This document shows, piece by piece, positions 49,315-58,078 of a stretch of DNA of 64,000 bases. Both the position numbers and the translations under genes were made by a program. The stretch is taken from contig DAOUBF010000079.1 in the NCBI GenBank assembly GCA_034432795.1, forward strand, positions 43,276 to 107,275. The letters run 5' to 3'. The DNA is from DAOUBF01 sp034432795. Lineage in GTDB: Bacteria > Chloroflexota > Anaerolineae > DSLN01. Each line of letters begins with the position of its first letter. The stretch's first letter is position 1. Under the pieces are notes generated by a model. It saw only the letters and a list, made by a program, of their open reading frames with translations. It was not told the origin of the DNA and ran no database searches.

Positions 49315-51197
49315 GCCAGCCCTAACGCCTCCAGGGTCTCGCGCCTGGGGAAGCCGGTTAGCGGGTCCCAACCGGCCATCCGGTAGTACTGCTCCAGCGC
49401 CGCCTCAAATTCCTGAGGATCAAGGGCCAGTCCCTCTGTGCGCCCACCTTTGAGCGGCTGGAACAGCTTCTTGGGCAGGGTGTCGCGGTCGCGCCCGATG
49501 CCTTCGCGGGCGTTAAAGGCCCGCATGAGATTTAAACGCCGGGCGCCGATCTGTTGGATCTCCTCCAGGGTGACATCATCCCAGCCTGTGGCGGCGCGGA
49601 CGAGGGCCACCAGTTCATCCGGGCCGTAAAGCTGGTAAGAGGGCCCCCAGACAAACTGGCACAAGGTCAGGGTATCCAATGCGCTGTAGGTGTATTGCGT
49701 GGTCAGCGCAAAACGCACCTTCTCCTCATTCATGTCCTTGGGCCGTTGCGGGCTGGTCAGGCCCAACCGCGCCAGCCGGTTGAGGTACAGCGGCGGCGAC
49801 TTAGGCATATAGAGCGTGTCATGCTCAGAGGACTGGTGGTCGGCGCCGAAGGGGTTGGTGGCATAGATGACGCTGAGCGAGCGCTTGCCCTGAGGCATGT
49901 GCGCGGCGAGTTCCTGGCCTTTGACGGCAACGACGAAATCGGCGGCGCCCTTGCCGATGACCTCGGCGGCGCGTGCCGAGCCTTCGGCCAGGATGTCGCC
50001 AAAGCCCTCGCGCTTGAGCATCTTTTCCAGCATCGCCAGCATGGCGTCGGCGTCGCCGAAACGCAGCGCGATCCCGCCGGTATCCTCGGTAGTGATCAGC
50101 CCGTGCTCAAAGCACTCCATGGCGAAGGCCAGGGTTGCACCGGCGGTCATCGTGTCTGCCCCGTATTGCGCGCAGAGTTGGTGCGCCAGCGCCAGCGCGT
50201 TCAGGTCACCGATGTCGCAGTATGAGCCGAAGGTGGAGAGCGTCTCGTACTCCGGGCCGCCGTAGAAGGGATCCACCGTGCGGCCCTTGTACTCGGTTTG
50301 GACGACGCGTTTACAGCGGACGATACAGGCATAGCACGTGTCACGTTCCTTCAAGATGGTCTCGTGCATACGCTCGCCGCTGATGGCCTCAGCCTGCTCA
50401 AAATAGCCACTGGTGTAATTGTGGGTGGCCTGGCCGCCCGCCGCGTTCTGCGGGAGCATGGCGTTAGCCGTGCCCAACTCGCCCAGGCTGGCAACGGCAG
50501 CGTTCTCCGCCATAGCATCCGGCCCTGCTTTGGCCAAGCGGGCAATCGCCTGGGGGTCGGCGGGCCGGGGGCGCAGCTTGCCGCGCACGGCGATGGCCTT
50601 CAGATTCTTCGCGCCCATCACCGCGCCCAGGCCGGTACGGCCATGCGCGCGGTTGGACATGTTCATGATAGAGGCGAAGCGGACACGCTTTTCGCCCGCC
50701 GGGCCGATCTGCGCCACCTCAATCTTGGGATCGCCCAGTTCGGCCTTGATGGCAGCCTCAGCCTCGCCGGTGATCAGCCCCCACAGGTGGGTCGCGTCGC
50801 GGAGTTCCGCCTGGCCGTCGTGGACCCACAGGTACACGGGCCGGGGAGCCGCGCCGCGGATGACGATAGCGTCAAAACCGGCGAATTTGAGTTCGGCGGG
50901 CCAGAAGCCACCTGCTTGGCTGTCGCCAACGCAGCCGGTGAGAGGTGATTTGGCCACCGCAGTGGCCCGGCTCTGGCCCGAGATGGCCAGGCCGGTCGGC
51001 GCGCTGATAGCGAAGGTGAGCGTGTTCTCTGGGCCGAAGGGATCGGCTTTAGCGGGGGTGAACTGCATCAGGTAATATAGCCCCATCAGGCTGCCTCCCC
51101 AGTAGGTGCGGTAGAACTCCTCCGGCGGCTCCTCAATCGTCAGTGTGTTGTGGCTCAAATCCACGTGCAGCACTTTGCCTGCGAACCCGTAGCGCAT
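49299..51197 (-). CDS. Tungsten-dependent aldehyde:ferredoxin oxidoreductase
   Basis: 632 residues. The N-terminal AOR domain has YGFAGKVLHVDLSHNTLTIEE, YWGGSLMGLYYLM and AISAPTGLAISGQSRATAVAKSPLTG; GRTGLGAVMGAKNLKAIAVRG contacts the bis-pterin cofactor. [4Fe-4S] ligands are in DTCYACIVRCKRV with a further Cys in DTLTLCQFVWGP. Oxidises aldehydes to acids with ferredoxin as acceptor; substrate not readable. No dedicated ferredoxin or tungstate transporter gene lies beside it. Its own promoter is at 51219. Confidence 0.93.
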   Translation of the reverse strand: MRYGFAGKVLHVDLSHNTLTIEEPPEEFYRTYWGGSLMGLYYLMQFTPAKADPFGPENTLTFAISAPTGLAISGQSRATAVAKSPLTGCVGDSQAGGFWPAELKFAGFDAIVIRGAAPRPVYLWVHDGQAELRDATHLWGLITGEAEAAIKAELGDPKIEVAQIGPAGEKRVRFASIMNMSNRAHGRTGLGAVMGAKNLKAIAVRGKLRPRPADPQAIARLAKAGPDAMAENAAVASLGELGTANAMLPQNAAGGQATHNYTSGYFEQAEAISGERMHETILKERDTCYACIVRCKRVVQTEYKGRTVDPFYGGPEYETLSTFGSYCDIGDLNALALAHQLCAQYGADTMTAGATLAFAMECFEHGLITTEDTGGIALRFGDADAMLAMLEKMLKREGFGDILAEGSARAAEVIGKGAADFVVAVKGQELAAHMPQGKRSLSVIYATNPFGADHQSSEHDTLYMPKSPPLYLNRLARLGLTSPQRPKDMNEEKVRFALTTQYTYSALDTLTLCQFVWGPSYQLYGPDELVALVRAATGWDDVTLEEIQQIGARRLNLMRAFNAREGIGRDRDTLPKKLFQPLKGGRTEGLALDPQEFEAALEQYYRMAGWDPLTGFPRRETLEALGLAWVTW

Positions 51198-51218
51198 AGG
51201 ACTCCTCCTTCTGCCCAG

Positions 51219-51247
51219 ATTTTACCCTATCGGTGGAGGAAAGGCAA
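51219..51247 (-). promoter_or_regulatory. Promoter of the AOR operon
   Basis: Minus strand TTGCCT (51242-51247), 17-bp spacer, TAAAAT (51219-51224), 22 bp before the ATG; AGGAGGAG is the ribosome site. Confidence 0.65.
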
Positions 51248-51305
51248 TGAGCCGGGCACAGCGGTCAGGGCGCGTTTTACCACCCTTTCCTTGACCTGGC
51301 TGTGT

Positions 51306-51366
51306 GTCCCCCTCCTAACCGGGCTGAAGCCCGGTACTGGGCGGGGGAGGGTTGGGGTGGGGGAAA
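51306..51366. repeat. Intergenic G-run (G-quadruplex-type) repeat
   Basis: CCCCCTCCTAACCGGGCTGAAGCCCGG, then G-runs 5, 3, 4 and 5 separated by A, TT and T. It sits between the AOR and cold-shock promoters. Confidence 0.75.
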
Positions 51367-51413
51367 CACACCGGGGGTTAAAACCGATACCCCTGTGTTG
51401 AGCGGTAGCTGAT

Positions 51414-51442
51414 TTGACAACCTGGGAGTTCTGTGGTAAGCT
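51414..51442 (+). promoter_or_regulatory. Promoter of the cold-shock leader RNA
   Basis: TTGACA (51414-51419), 17-bp spacer, TAAGCT (51437-51442). Start expected near 51450. Confidence 0.6.
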
Positions 51443-51449
51443 GTAGCGA

Positions 51450-51545
51450 ACTGTTCGTCGGACGGAGTAAGACCGTAAATCGTGTGGTACGGTGATGCCT
51501 GGGCAAGACCGCCGGGGCAGCAAGACCGCCCGGCGGTTTTTTCAT
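51450..51545 (+). ncRNA. Structured leader RNA or small RNA upstream of the cold-shock gene, family unknown
   Basis: About 95 nt between a promoter and a strong terminator, 75 nt before the csp start. Small hairpins include ACGG-AGTAAG-ACCGT and CGT-GTGGT-ACG. No open reading frame with a ribosome site was seen. It could be an attenuator for csp or an independent small RNA. I do not recognise a named riboswitch. Confidence 0.5.
51508..51542 (+). terminator. Intrinsic terminator of the leader RNA
   Basis: Stem ACCGCCGGG / CCCGGCGGT, 9 bp perfect, 12-nt loop, T6. Confidence 0.88.
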
Positions 51546-51618
51546 AAGGTAGCTCGCTCGTTGCCGGAACGACCGGCCGGGCTGCGAGAACGAACAGAGT
51601 GAAGGAGGAATGCGCAAG

Positions 51619-51864
51619 ATGGCAAGCAATCGCACTACCGGAACTGTCAAGTGGTTCAGCCGCGTGAAGGGCTATGGCTTTATCCAGCCTGACGGCGGCG
51701 ACAAGGACGTCTTCGTCCATTACTCGGCCATCGTAGGCGAGGGGTACCGCAACCTGGACGAAGGACAGCGGGTGGAGTTCTATATTGAAGACACGCCCAA
51801 AGGCCCACAGGCCGTTCAGGTGGTGAGCCTGGACGCCGGCGACGGCAAGCCGAGCAACAAATAA
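51619..51864 (+). CDS. Cold-shock domain protein
   Basis: 81 residues. The RNP1-like KGYGFIQPDGG and RNP2-like DVFVHYSAI define the single OB-fold RNA/ssDNA chaperone; NRTTGTVKWFSRV is the standard start. ATG 51619 is chosen because AAGGAGG lies 10 bp upstream; the in-frame ATG at 51610 is only 1-2 bp from it. Flanked by a terminated leader RNA before it and its own terminator after it. Confidence 0.95.
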   Translation: MASNRTTGTVKWFSRVKGYGFIQPDGGDKDVFVHYSAIVGEGYRNLDEGQRVEFYIEDTPKGPQAVQVVSLDAGDGKPSNK

Positions 51865-51892
51865 ACAGCAGTTCTATTCCCTACGAAAACAG

Positions 51893-51928
51893 AGAAACCC
51901 TGGACCCCCCACCAGGGTTTCTGTTTTT
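51893..51928 (+). terminator. Terminator after the cold-shock gene
   Basis: AGAAACCCTGG / CCAGGGTTTCT, 11-bp perfect stem, 8-nt loop, then GTTTTT. Confidence 0.92.
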
Positions 51929-51978
51929 AAACATCTCTGAGTACAATAGGAGGGAATGAACAAGCCAGAGGTCGCCCT

Positions 51979-54129
51979 ATGACACCGTCATCCTCCCGCC
52001 CGCCGTTGCGCCTGACGCCCACCCGCCTGGCGGCCTGGCTGGACCGCACCCAGCCGCCAGAGGAGGCGGTCATGATCGGGGCAGCGCTTGGTGTGGGTGT
52101 GCTCGGCGCCCTGGGCACACTCCTCTTCCGCCGCCTGGTAGACCTGTACTTTGGCTTCTTCTTCACCGATGTCCAGGGGCTGCTCTCGCCCTTCCTGCGC
52201 CAGCTCGGCGCGGTGCTTCTCCCCGGCCTGGGCGGGCTGATCGTGGGGATCATCCTGGCGGGCTTCCTGCCCAACGAGCGGGGCATGGGCCCCGGCATCG
52301 CCTCCATGATGGAGGCGGTGGCCTTGCACGGCGGTCGGCTGAACCTGCGCCGAGCGATAGTGCGCGTCCTGTGCGCCACCATCACCATTGGCTCCGGCGG
52401 CTCCGCCGGGCCGGAGGACCCCAGCATCCAGCTCGGCGGGCATATCGGCTCTGGCCTGGGCCAGGCGATGCGCCTCTCGGATGAGCGCACCAAAACGATG
52501 GTCGCCTGTGGCGCGGCAGCGGGACTGGCTGCCGCCTTCAACGCGCCGTTTGCTGCCGTGTTCTTTGCGCTGGAGGTCATCCTGGGTCAGATCACGGCAG
52601 CGGCCATCGGTGTGGTTGCGCTCTCAGCAATCGTCTCCGCTGTGCTCACGCAGGCGCTGGCCGGGCCACAGCCCGCTTTCGCCATCCCTGCCTACCCGCC
52701 TGGGGGCCTAGCCGAGGTGCTCCTGTCCCTGTTCCTGGGGGCGTTGGCGGCATTGGCAGCCGCGCTCTTCATTCGGGCGCTGTATTGGATCGGTGACCGG
52801 ATACGCGGCTGGGGCATCCCCTTGCCGATCAAGGCGGCGGGGGGCGGATTGATCGTGGGGATGCTCGGCGTGGCGGTGGCCCTCGGTTTTCGCCTGCGCC
52901 CAGAGGAGACCGGCATTTTCGGCAGCGGTTACCCGCTCATTGAAGACATGTTGCGGGGGGCCTCTTTTGCGCCGGGGGCGGTCTTCGCTCTGCTCCTGAT
53001 CAAACCGCTGGCGACGGCCATCACGCTGGGTTCGGGCGGACAGGGGGGCGTGATCGCGCCGACGCTGTTCCTGGGCGTGCTGACGGGCGCGCTCTTCAGC
53101 CAACTGGTGCAGGTGTTCTTCCCTACGGTGGCCACGCCGGTGGCCACGTTCGCGCTGGTGGGCATGGGGGCTGTGTTCGCAGCGGCGTTGCGTGCGCCGA
53201 TCACAGCGGTCCTGCTACTGCTGGAGTTGACGCACGAGCCTGCCATCCTCGCACCGCTCCTCTTCGCCACGGCGGTGAGCACGCTCATCGCCGAACGCTG
53301 GCAGGAGCCTTCGGTCTATACGTTGACGCTGCTGCGGCGGGGTATCCGACTGGTGCGCGGGCAGGACGCGGATGTGCTCGCCGGGCTGCCCGTATCAGAG
53401 GCGATGGTGCAGGAGCCTTATATCGTCCGCGATGAATTAGAACTCCCCGCGCTGGAGCAGGCGATTTACGAAACCCACGAGCACAGCTTCCCCGTACTGG
53501 ACCGCAGCGATGCGCTGGTGGGAGTGGTCAGCCTGCAAGACCTGGAGCGGGCCAAGAGCACGCCGGGCTGGGAGAAGCTTCGGGTGGGGAACATCTCTAC
53601 GCGCGATTTGCTGGTGGCTTACCCGGATGAACCGGTGGGCACGGCGCTGCGCCGGCTGGCGGTGCGCGATGTAGGCATGTTGCCGGTCGTGTCACGGCGA
53701 GAGCCGGGCCGCCTGCTGGGGACGATCCGGCGCGAGGACGCGCTCAAGGCATATAAGCGCGGCGTGCTGCGGCGGCAGGAGATGCAACAACGCGCCGATC
53801 ACGTGCGCCTGGGCCAGCTCGCCGGCGCCGATTTTTATGAGTTTTTGGTGGAGCCGGGCTGTCCGGCGGATGGGGCCAGCGTGCGCGATCTGGAGTTGCC
53901 GGAAGAGGTGCTGTTAACCGCGATCCGGCGCGGCGCGATCACCAAATTCCCCCACCCGGCAGATGTCCTGCGTGCGGGGGATAGTGTTCTGGCTCTGGCG
54001 CGCAATCAGGAGGCCGCCGGGGCGTTGGCGGCGCTGTTTAAACGCGACGCCTCGCGCCCGCGCCTGCCGCCTGGCCCACGCGAGGTGTCTCCGCGCGGTG
54101 AACTGCCGCCAGCGGTCAGTAGCCAGTAG
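51979..54129 (+). CDS. ClC-family chloride channel/antiporter with CBS pair and RCK_C-like tail
   Basis: 716 residues. The TM core (about 30-440) has GSGGSAGPEDPSIQLGGHIGS, the selectivity-filter region with its glutamate, ACGAAAGLAAAFNAPFAAVFFALEV, and LGSGGQGGVIAPTLFLG. Two CBS domains (about 470-590: VSEAMVQEPYIVRDELELPALEQ, RDLLVAYPDEPVGTALRRLAV) and a C-terminal TrkA-C-like segment (GASVRDLELPEEVLLTAIRRG) suggest nucleotide or ligand gating. The filter glutamate is in GPEDP rather than the usual GREGP, so ion specificity should not be assumed. The stop codon lies in a heptamer array (54109-54140). Confidence 0.9.
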   Translation: MTPSSSRPPLRLTPTRLAAWLDRTQPPEEAVMIGAALGVGVLGALGTLLFRRLVDLYFGFFFTDVQGLLSPFLRQLGAVLLPGLGGLIVGIILAGFLPNERGMGPGIASMMEAVALHGGRLNLRRAIVRVLCATITIGSGGSAGPEDPSIQLGGHIGSGLGQAMRLSDERTKTMVACGAAAGLAAAFNAPFAAVFFALEVILGQITAAAIGVVALSAIVSAVLTQALAGPQPAFAIPAYPPGGLAEVLLSLFLGALAALAAALFIRALYWIGDRIRGWGIPLPIKAAGGGLIVGMLGVAVALGFRLRPEETGIFGSGYPLIEDMLRGASFAPGAVFALLLIKPLATAITLGSGGQGGVIAPTLFLGVLTGALFSQLVQVFFPTVATPVATFALVGMGAVFAAALRAPITAVLLLLELTHEPAILAPLLFATAVSTLIAERWQEPSVYTLTLLRRGIRLVRGQDADVLAGLPVSEAMVQEPYIVRDELELPALEQAIYETHEHSFPVLDRSDALVGVVSLQDLERAKSTPGWEKLRVGNISTRDLLVAYPDEPVGTALRRLAVRDVGMLPVVSRREPGRLLGTIRREDALKAYKRGVLRRQEMQQRADHVRLGQLAGADFYEFLVEPGCPADGASVRDLELPEEVLLTAIRRGAITKFPHPADVLRAGDSVLALARNQEAAGALAALFKRDASRPRLPPGPREVSPRGELPPAVSSQ

Positions 54130-54140
54130 TCAGTCGTCAG
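54109..54140. repeat. Heptamer array providing a stop codon
   Basis: CAGCGGT / CAGTAGC / CAGTAGT / CAGTCGT / CAG. The TAG in the third unit ends the ClC gene; the array stops just before the AAGGAGG of the next gene. Confidence 0.8.
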
Positions 54141-54151
54141 AAGGAGGTAAA

Positions 54152-55363
54152 ATGACCGTTAAAGGATTGCGTATGCGTATGCGGCGCCCGATCCGGGTGC
54201 GCCCCAGGTCGTTTACCGGGAAGCTGCGCGTGCTGCCCGCCGTGACGCCCCGCGAGCGCCTGACCTTCCTGCAATTCCCCTGGAAGGTCTATCAGGACGA
54301 TCCCAACTGGGTGCCGCCCATCATCACAGAACGCCGTGATTTCATTGACCCGGCCAAAAACCCCTTCTTTGAGCATGCCGAGGCCGATTATTTCATCGCC
54401 TGGCGCGACAACCAGCCGGTCGGCACGATCGCTGCCTTTATCAACCACGCCCACAACGCCTTTCATAACGAGAACATTGCCTTCTTTGGCTTCTTTGAAG
54501 TCCTGCCCGACCGCGAGGCCGCCGAGGCGCTGCTGGAGACAGCGCTGAACTGGGCACGCCAGCGAGGCTGCACCGCACTGCGCGGCCCGGCCCAATTCTC
54601 CACCAACGACGAGTGCGGCCTGCTGGTGGATGGATTTGACTCGCCGCCAATGGTATTGATGACGTATAACCCGCGCTATTATGTGGACTTCCTGGAAGGC
54701 GCGGGCTTCACGAAAGCGATGGACTTATATGCCTATTACATTGATACCAGCGTGCTGGGGCGGCGCGTGGAGGAGTTACCCCCCAGACTGCTGCGCATTG
54801 TAAATATGCTGCAAGAGCGCACGCAGGTCCGGGTGCGGCCCGTGAATATGCGCGATTTCTATAATGAGGTAGAACGCTTTAAGTATGTGTACAACCGGGC
54901 CTGGGAGCGCAACTGGGGCTTCGTGCCCATGACCGATGCCGAAATTGACCATCTGGCCCGCAACCTCAAGCCGTTGGTGGACCCAGACATCATCTTCATC
55001 GCCGAGGTGGGCGATGAGCCGGTGGGCGTCTCCCTGAGCCTGCCCAACCTGAACGAGCCTCTATTGCGGGCGCGTCCAGGCCCACAGGTTTGGAGCGTCC
55101 CGCTGACCCTGGGCCGCTTCCTCTGGCACCGGCGGCACATCACTTCACTGCGCGTCTTTGCCCTGGGCATCATTGAAAAGTATCGCGGCCAGGGGATTGA
55201 TGCGCTGTTCTACTACCATACCGCCCAGGCCGCTTACCCCAAGGGCTACACCTGGGCGGAGATGTCCTGGATTTTGGAGAACAATGTGATGATGAACCGG
55301 GGCATCCGCAGCATGGGAGGCCGGGTGTATAAGACGTATCGGTTTTATGAGAAGGCGGTCTAG
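54152..55363 (+). CDS. GNAT-superfamily protein, large two-part form
   Basis: 403 residues. After a basic start comes a segment typical of this uncharacterised family (FLQFPWKVYQDDPNWVPPIITERRDFIDPAKNPFFEHAEADYF, read in parts), then a first GNAT-like half (QPVGTIAAFINHAHN, FFGFFEVLPDREAAEALLETALNWARQRG) and a second half ending IEKYRGQGIDALFYYH and MNRGIRSMGGRVYKTYRFYEK. Only the second has a plausible acetyl-CoA loop (YRGQGID). Function unknown. ATG 54152 follows AAGGAGG; upstream frame overlaps the ClC gene. Confidence 0.75.
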   Translation: MTVKGLRMRMRRPIRVRPRSFTGKLRVLPAVTPRERLTFLQFPWKVYQDDPNWVPPIITERRDFIDPAKNPFFEHAEADYFIAWRDNQPVGTIAAFINHAHNAFHNENIAFFGFFEVLPDREAAEALLETALNWARQRGCTALRGPAQFSTNDECGLLVDGFDSPPMVLMTYNPRYYVDFLEGAGFTKAMDLYAYYIDTSVLGRRVEELPPRLLRIVNMLQERTQVRVRPVNMRDFYNEVERFKYVYNRAWERNWGFVPMTDAEIDHLARNLKPLVDPDIIFIAEVGDEPVGVSLSLPNLNEPLLRARPGPQVWSVPLTLGRFLWHRRHITSLRVFALGIIEKYRGQGIDALFYYHTAQAAYPKGYTWAEMSWILENNVMMNRGIRSMGGRVYKTYRFYEKAV

Positions 55364-55403
55364 CCACCCCAACCCTCCCCCACCGAGGGGGGAGGGGGGT
55401 TAT
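55361..55403. repeat. G-run repeat, reverse orientation
   Basis: CCCCAACCCTCCCCCACC followed by GGGGGGAGGGGGG; the G-quadruplex-capable strand is the minus strand here. It abuts the beta-propeller relic. Confidence 0.7.
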
Positions 55404-55466
55404 CTCCCCCATGTCACCAGCATCGTGTTCCCCGGCTCGGCCAACTGTACCTGCTGGCCCGTCTCT
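55400..55466 (-). pseudogene. 3' relic of a TolB-like beta-propeller gene
   Basis: Minus-strand translation gives ETGQQVQLAEPGNTMLVTWGR and a stop, versus ETGQQVQLAEPGNVTQVVWGR at the end of the gene at 58079. A 36-bp block is identical, with divergence in between, so this is the tail of a second, paralogous copy rather than a fresh duplication. Everything upstream of these ~22 codons is gone. Confidence 0.8.
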
Positions 55467-55599
55467 ATGAAAGGTCCTCAGATGCAACACGCAGTGATGC
55501 ATTTGCATCAACCAAAATAGGCTGTTTGTATCTTCTTTTCCAAGGGTAATCTGTATTAATATCTTATTGCTAATGAATGCTAATGATTGAGGTTAGAGT

Positions 55600-56448
55600 A
55601 TGATTAGGATCAAATTTCTAGCGACATTCTTGTTACTGGCGCTGTTGTTAAGCGTCGGGCCAGGTGAGGTGATAGGTCAAGAGGCACCGCTTGTCCCGAT
55701 TCAGGTTAATGGCCAAATCATCCTTTTGGAACCAGGCCAGAATGTCCATCCCCAAACACATGCTCTTCTCTTGCAGAACCCTGACTTTGCTTCGCGGATG
55801 GACTGGATCTTTATGGATGGCATATGGATTCCCCTGTCTCGTGGCGTGGAGGGGCCAGTAGCAGAAGAACCTTTGCTCTCTGAAGAAGCGCCCCCTTCTG
55901 GCCCAGAACCCACTCCCGACTACATCCCCGAGTGTAGAGTCACCCTCAACGTTCCTGTCTACGGTCAATGCTGGTCACCCTGGGGCAGTAGTCGCTTGTT
56001 TAATGAGCCCACCTGCTCAACAATGTGCGCACAGGGTTGCGCGATAACTTCAGCCACTATGGTATTCAGATATTATGGGGGCAGCAAAGATCCCGGCCAA
56101 GTAAATAGCTGCTTGGGGGAGTATAGTTGCCGTTCAGGATGTCTGCTGACATGGGGGTGTGCAGCCAGTAATTGTAGTGACAATAAAGCTACATACGTTG
56201 GGTACTATTCCTTCTATTGGGATGCTCTATGTGGGCTGTTGAACTTGGGTAGACCCCCTATCGTGAAATTGGTGAAGGGAAGCAGCACACATTTTGTCGT
56301 GGTATACAATAGCCTGGGCTATTCCATTCCTGACCCAAGCGGCTACCGTATCAATGATCCAGCGGATGGTTCGACCTATAAGACACTCTATTATTATACT
56401 AGCAATGGCTGGAGCCCCTCTATGATAGCTGAGTATAGCCAGAGGTAA
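55600..56448 (+). CDS. Secreted C39-like papain-fold peptidase
   Basis: 282 residues. A signal peptide (FLATFLLLALLLSVGPGEVIG) leads to an acidic/Pro-rich region, then a C39_2-type domain from VTLNVPVYGQCWSPWG. The catalytic Cys is probably in CAQGCAITSATMVFRYYGG, the His in SSTHFVVVYNS and the Asp in YRINDPADGS. Extra cysteines suggest disulfides outside the cell. Codon use is visibly more AT-rich than in neighbours. GAGG before the ATG is a weak ribosome site. Two TGCTAATGA direct repeats lie in the leader (about 55570-55592). Confidence 0.72.
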   Translation: MIRIKFLATFLLLALLLSVGPGEVIGQEAPLVPIQVNGQIILLEPGQNVHPQTHALLLQNPDFASRMDWIFMDGIWIPLSRGVEGPVAEEPLLSEEAPPSGPEPTPDYIPECRVTLNVPVYGQCWSPWGSSRLFNEPTCSTMCAQGCAITSATMVFRYYGGSKDPGQVNSCLGEYSCRSGCLLTWGCAASNCSDNKATYVGYYSFYWDALCGLLNLGRPPIVKLVKGSSTHFVVVYNSLGYSIPDPSGYRINDPADGSTYKTLYYYTSNGWSPSMIAEYSQR

Positions 56449-56552
56449 ATTCCTGCTGGGGTGCACCTACCGCCAGCGCATGGACCGGGCTTTGGCGTAT
56501 TGGTGGCGACAGGGGTTCTTTAGATAGTAGCCTTTCTCTACGGATATTTACG

Positions 56553-57950
56553 ATGTCTGCTACGAAGCAAGCCCTATCCCTTCTCTTTTACATTGTGATG
56601 TTACTGGCTGCCCCTACCGGCTGTGCCGGGGCGTTAACTCCCTCCCCGCTTCCTGTGATCACACCGCTGCCCCTCTTCCCGACTCCCCGCTCGATCCCGA
56701 CCCCAGAGTCTCTTTCTACCCCTTTCCATGAAGAGTCGCCTGATGAATTCAGGGAAGTCATACCGATTCCGACACCTACCTTTTCCCTGCTTCTTTCTAC
56801 TCCCGACCTCACACCTCCTCCTGGCGGGTGGATCGCCTTTCGCACCCCCGAAGGCCGTCTGGCCCTTATCTCTCCTGACGCTTCACGCTTCATCCCTTTG
56901 ACCGAACAAGGGGAAGTCCTGGATTTTGCCTGGTCACCTGACGGCCAGTGGCTCGCCTTCACCATTCGTTTACCAGGCTTGGCAGGTGGTCAACTGGCTC
57001 TTATCTCCGTAGAGGATTCTACCCTTATGCCATTGACTCCTCCCGGCACCGTGGAGCGTGAGTTTACCTGGTCCCAGGATAGTCATTCTCTGGCTTACCT
57101 TTGGAGGATAAACCCTGAAAAAGACCGCTCTTCACTAGCCCTTCGCCTGTTTGATCTCTTTACCCATCAGATAGTCACACTGACCACCTATTCCAACACT
57201 TTACTCCCTGAGCCAGAAGTACCTTCTTTGTGCACCCAGCCCTTCTCTGGCCCCCTTTTGCCAGTGACCATGATGGAAAGCCCTGACCGGGGCTCTCTCC
57301 AAATTTGGGATATTCAGGCTGGAAGGAGGATTGTAGATTTGGGTTCGGCGCGCTACTGTAAGTATCTCTGGCTTCCAAAAGGAAATGGATTAGTCTTCGC
57401 GAAGGTTGAGCTGGGGAAAGAGGGGATCAGGATGGAGGGTGTAGAAAACGAAACCTTGCACCCGGTCAGCCTGGCCTTCTGGCAAGTAGGAGACAAAGGA
57501 CCAACAGTGGTGTTGGAGGGGACGAAGCAACAGCATTACTATCCAACACACTGGCTTCCAGATGGACGGCTTGAGGTTTACATCCCCCAGTGGGATAAGG
57601 CGGAATATAAGGGCCCGGCCCAGCCAGAGCATGAGGGATATCGGTTCTTCTATATAAGCAAGGAAGGGGAGGTCCGGGAAGGCGAGACCGGCGATCTGCC
57701 CTGGTGGGCAGCAGGTGGGTTTGAAAGGCGTCTTACAAAGGTCCAGCTTCCCCAGCCATGGGGCAGATTGAGCGGCTGGTCGGTGGCACCCGATGGGGAG
57801 ACGGTGATTTTCACGTGGTCATGGAAGGAGGGCGAGGAATTGAAGTCGGTCATTTACCTGTGGCGGGGTAAGGGAGAACCAAGGCGCCTCAGCATGGGGG
57901 TGACTCCACAGTGGCAGCCAGATGACTTTGAGGATCAAGGGGCGAAATAG
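56553..57950 (+). CDS. Probable lipoprotein with TolB-like beta-propeller
   Basis: 465 residues. Signal peptide with Cys 24 (PTGCAG; an imperfect lipobox), a Pro/Thr/Ser linker, then WD/TolB-type repeats such as GWIAFRTPEGRLALISPDA, FAWSPDGQWLAFTIR and FTWSQDSHSLAYLW. Lower GC than flanking genes, like the peptidase before it. Its architecture parallels the lipoprotein at 58079, though the sequence differs. The 104-bp gap before it includes a short open stretch with no start that may be a gene remnant. Confidence 0.7.
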   Translation: MSATKQALSLLFYIVMLLAAPTGCAGALTPSPLPVITPLPLFPTPRSIPTPESLSTPFHEESPDEFREVIPIPTPTFSLLLSTPDLTPPPGGWIAFRTPEGRLALISPDASRFIPLTEQGEVLDFAWSPDGQWLAFTIRLPGLAGGQLALISVEDSTLMPLTPPGTVEREFTWSQDSHSLAYLWRINPEKDRSSLALRLFDLFTHQIVTLTTYSNTLLPEPEVPSLCTQPFSGPLLPVTMMESPDRGSLQIWDIQAGRRIVDLGSARYCKYLWLPKGNGLVFAKVELGKEGIRMEGVENETLHPVSLAFWQVGDKGPTVVLEGTKQQHYYPTHWLPDGRLEVYIPQWDKAEYKGPAQPEHEGYRFFYISKEGEVREGETGDLPWWAAGGFERRLTKVQLPQPWGRLSGWSVAPDGETVIFTWSWKEGEELKSVIYLWRGKGEPRRLSMGVTPQWQPDDFEDQGAK

Positions 57951-58078
57951 CACGTTTATGGTCGTATCCGGTAACGACCTAACACTGGCTATTCATTTAT
58001 CCTGGGTCGCCGCTCCCTCTACCCCAACCGTTGGAAACGTCACTATTGGCCCACATGATTCTATCATCTGTTGACGGG

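Noticed and set aside
51450..51545. ZTP, fluoride or guanidine riboswitch
   Set aside because: GCCTGGGCA recalls the ZTP 3' core and TGATG recalls the fluoride class, but spacing and the pairing partners required by both are missing; the ykkC consensus is also not met.
56449..56552. Short coding-like stretch between peptidase and lipoprotein genes
   Set aside because: About 22 codons ending before TAG look protein-like but have no start or known match. Too short to call a pseudogene.
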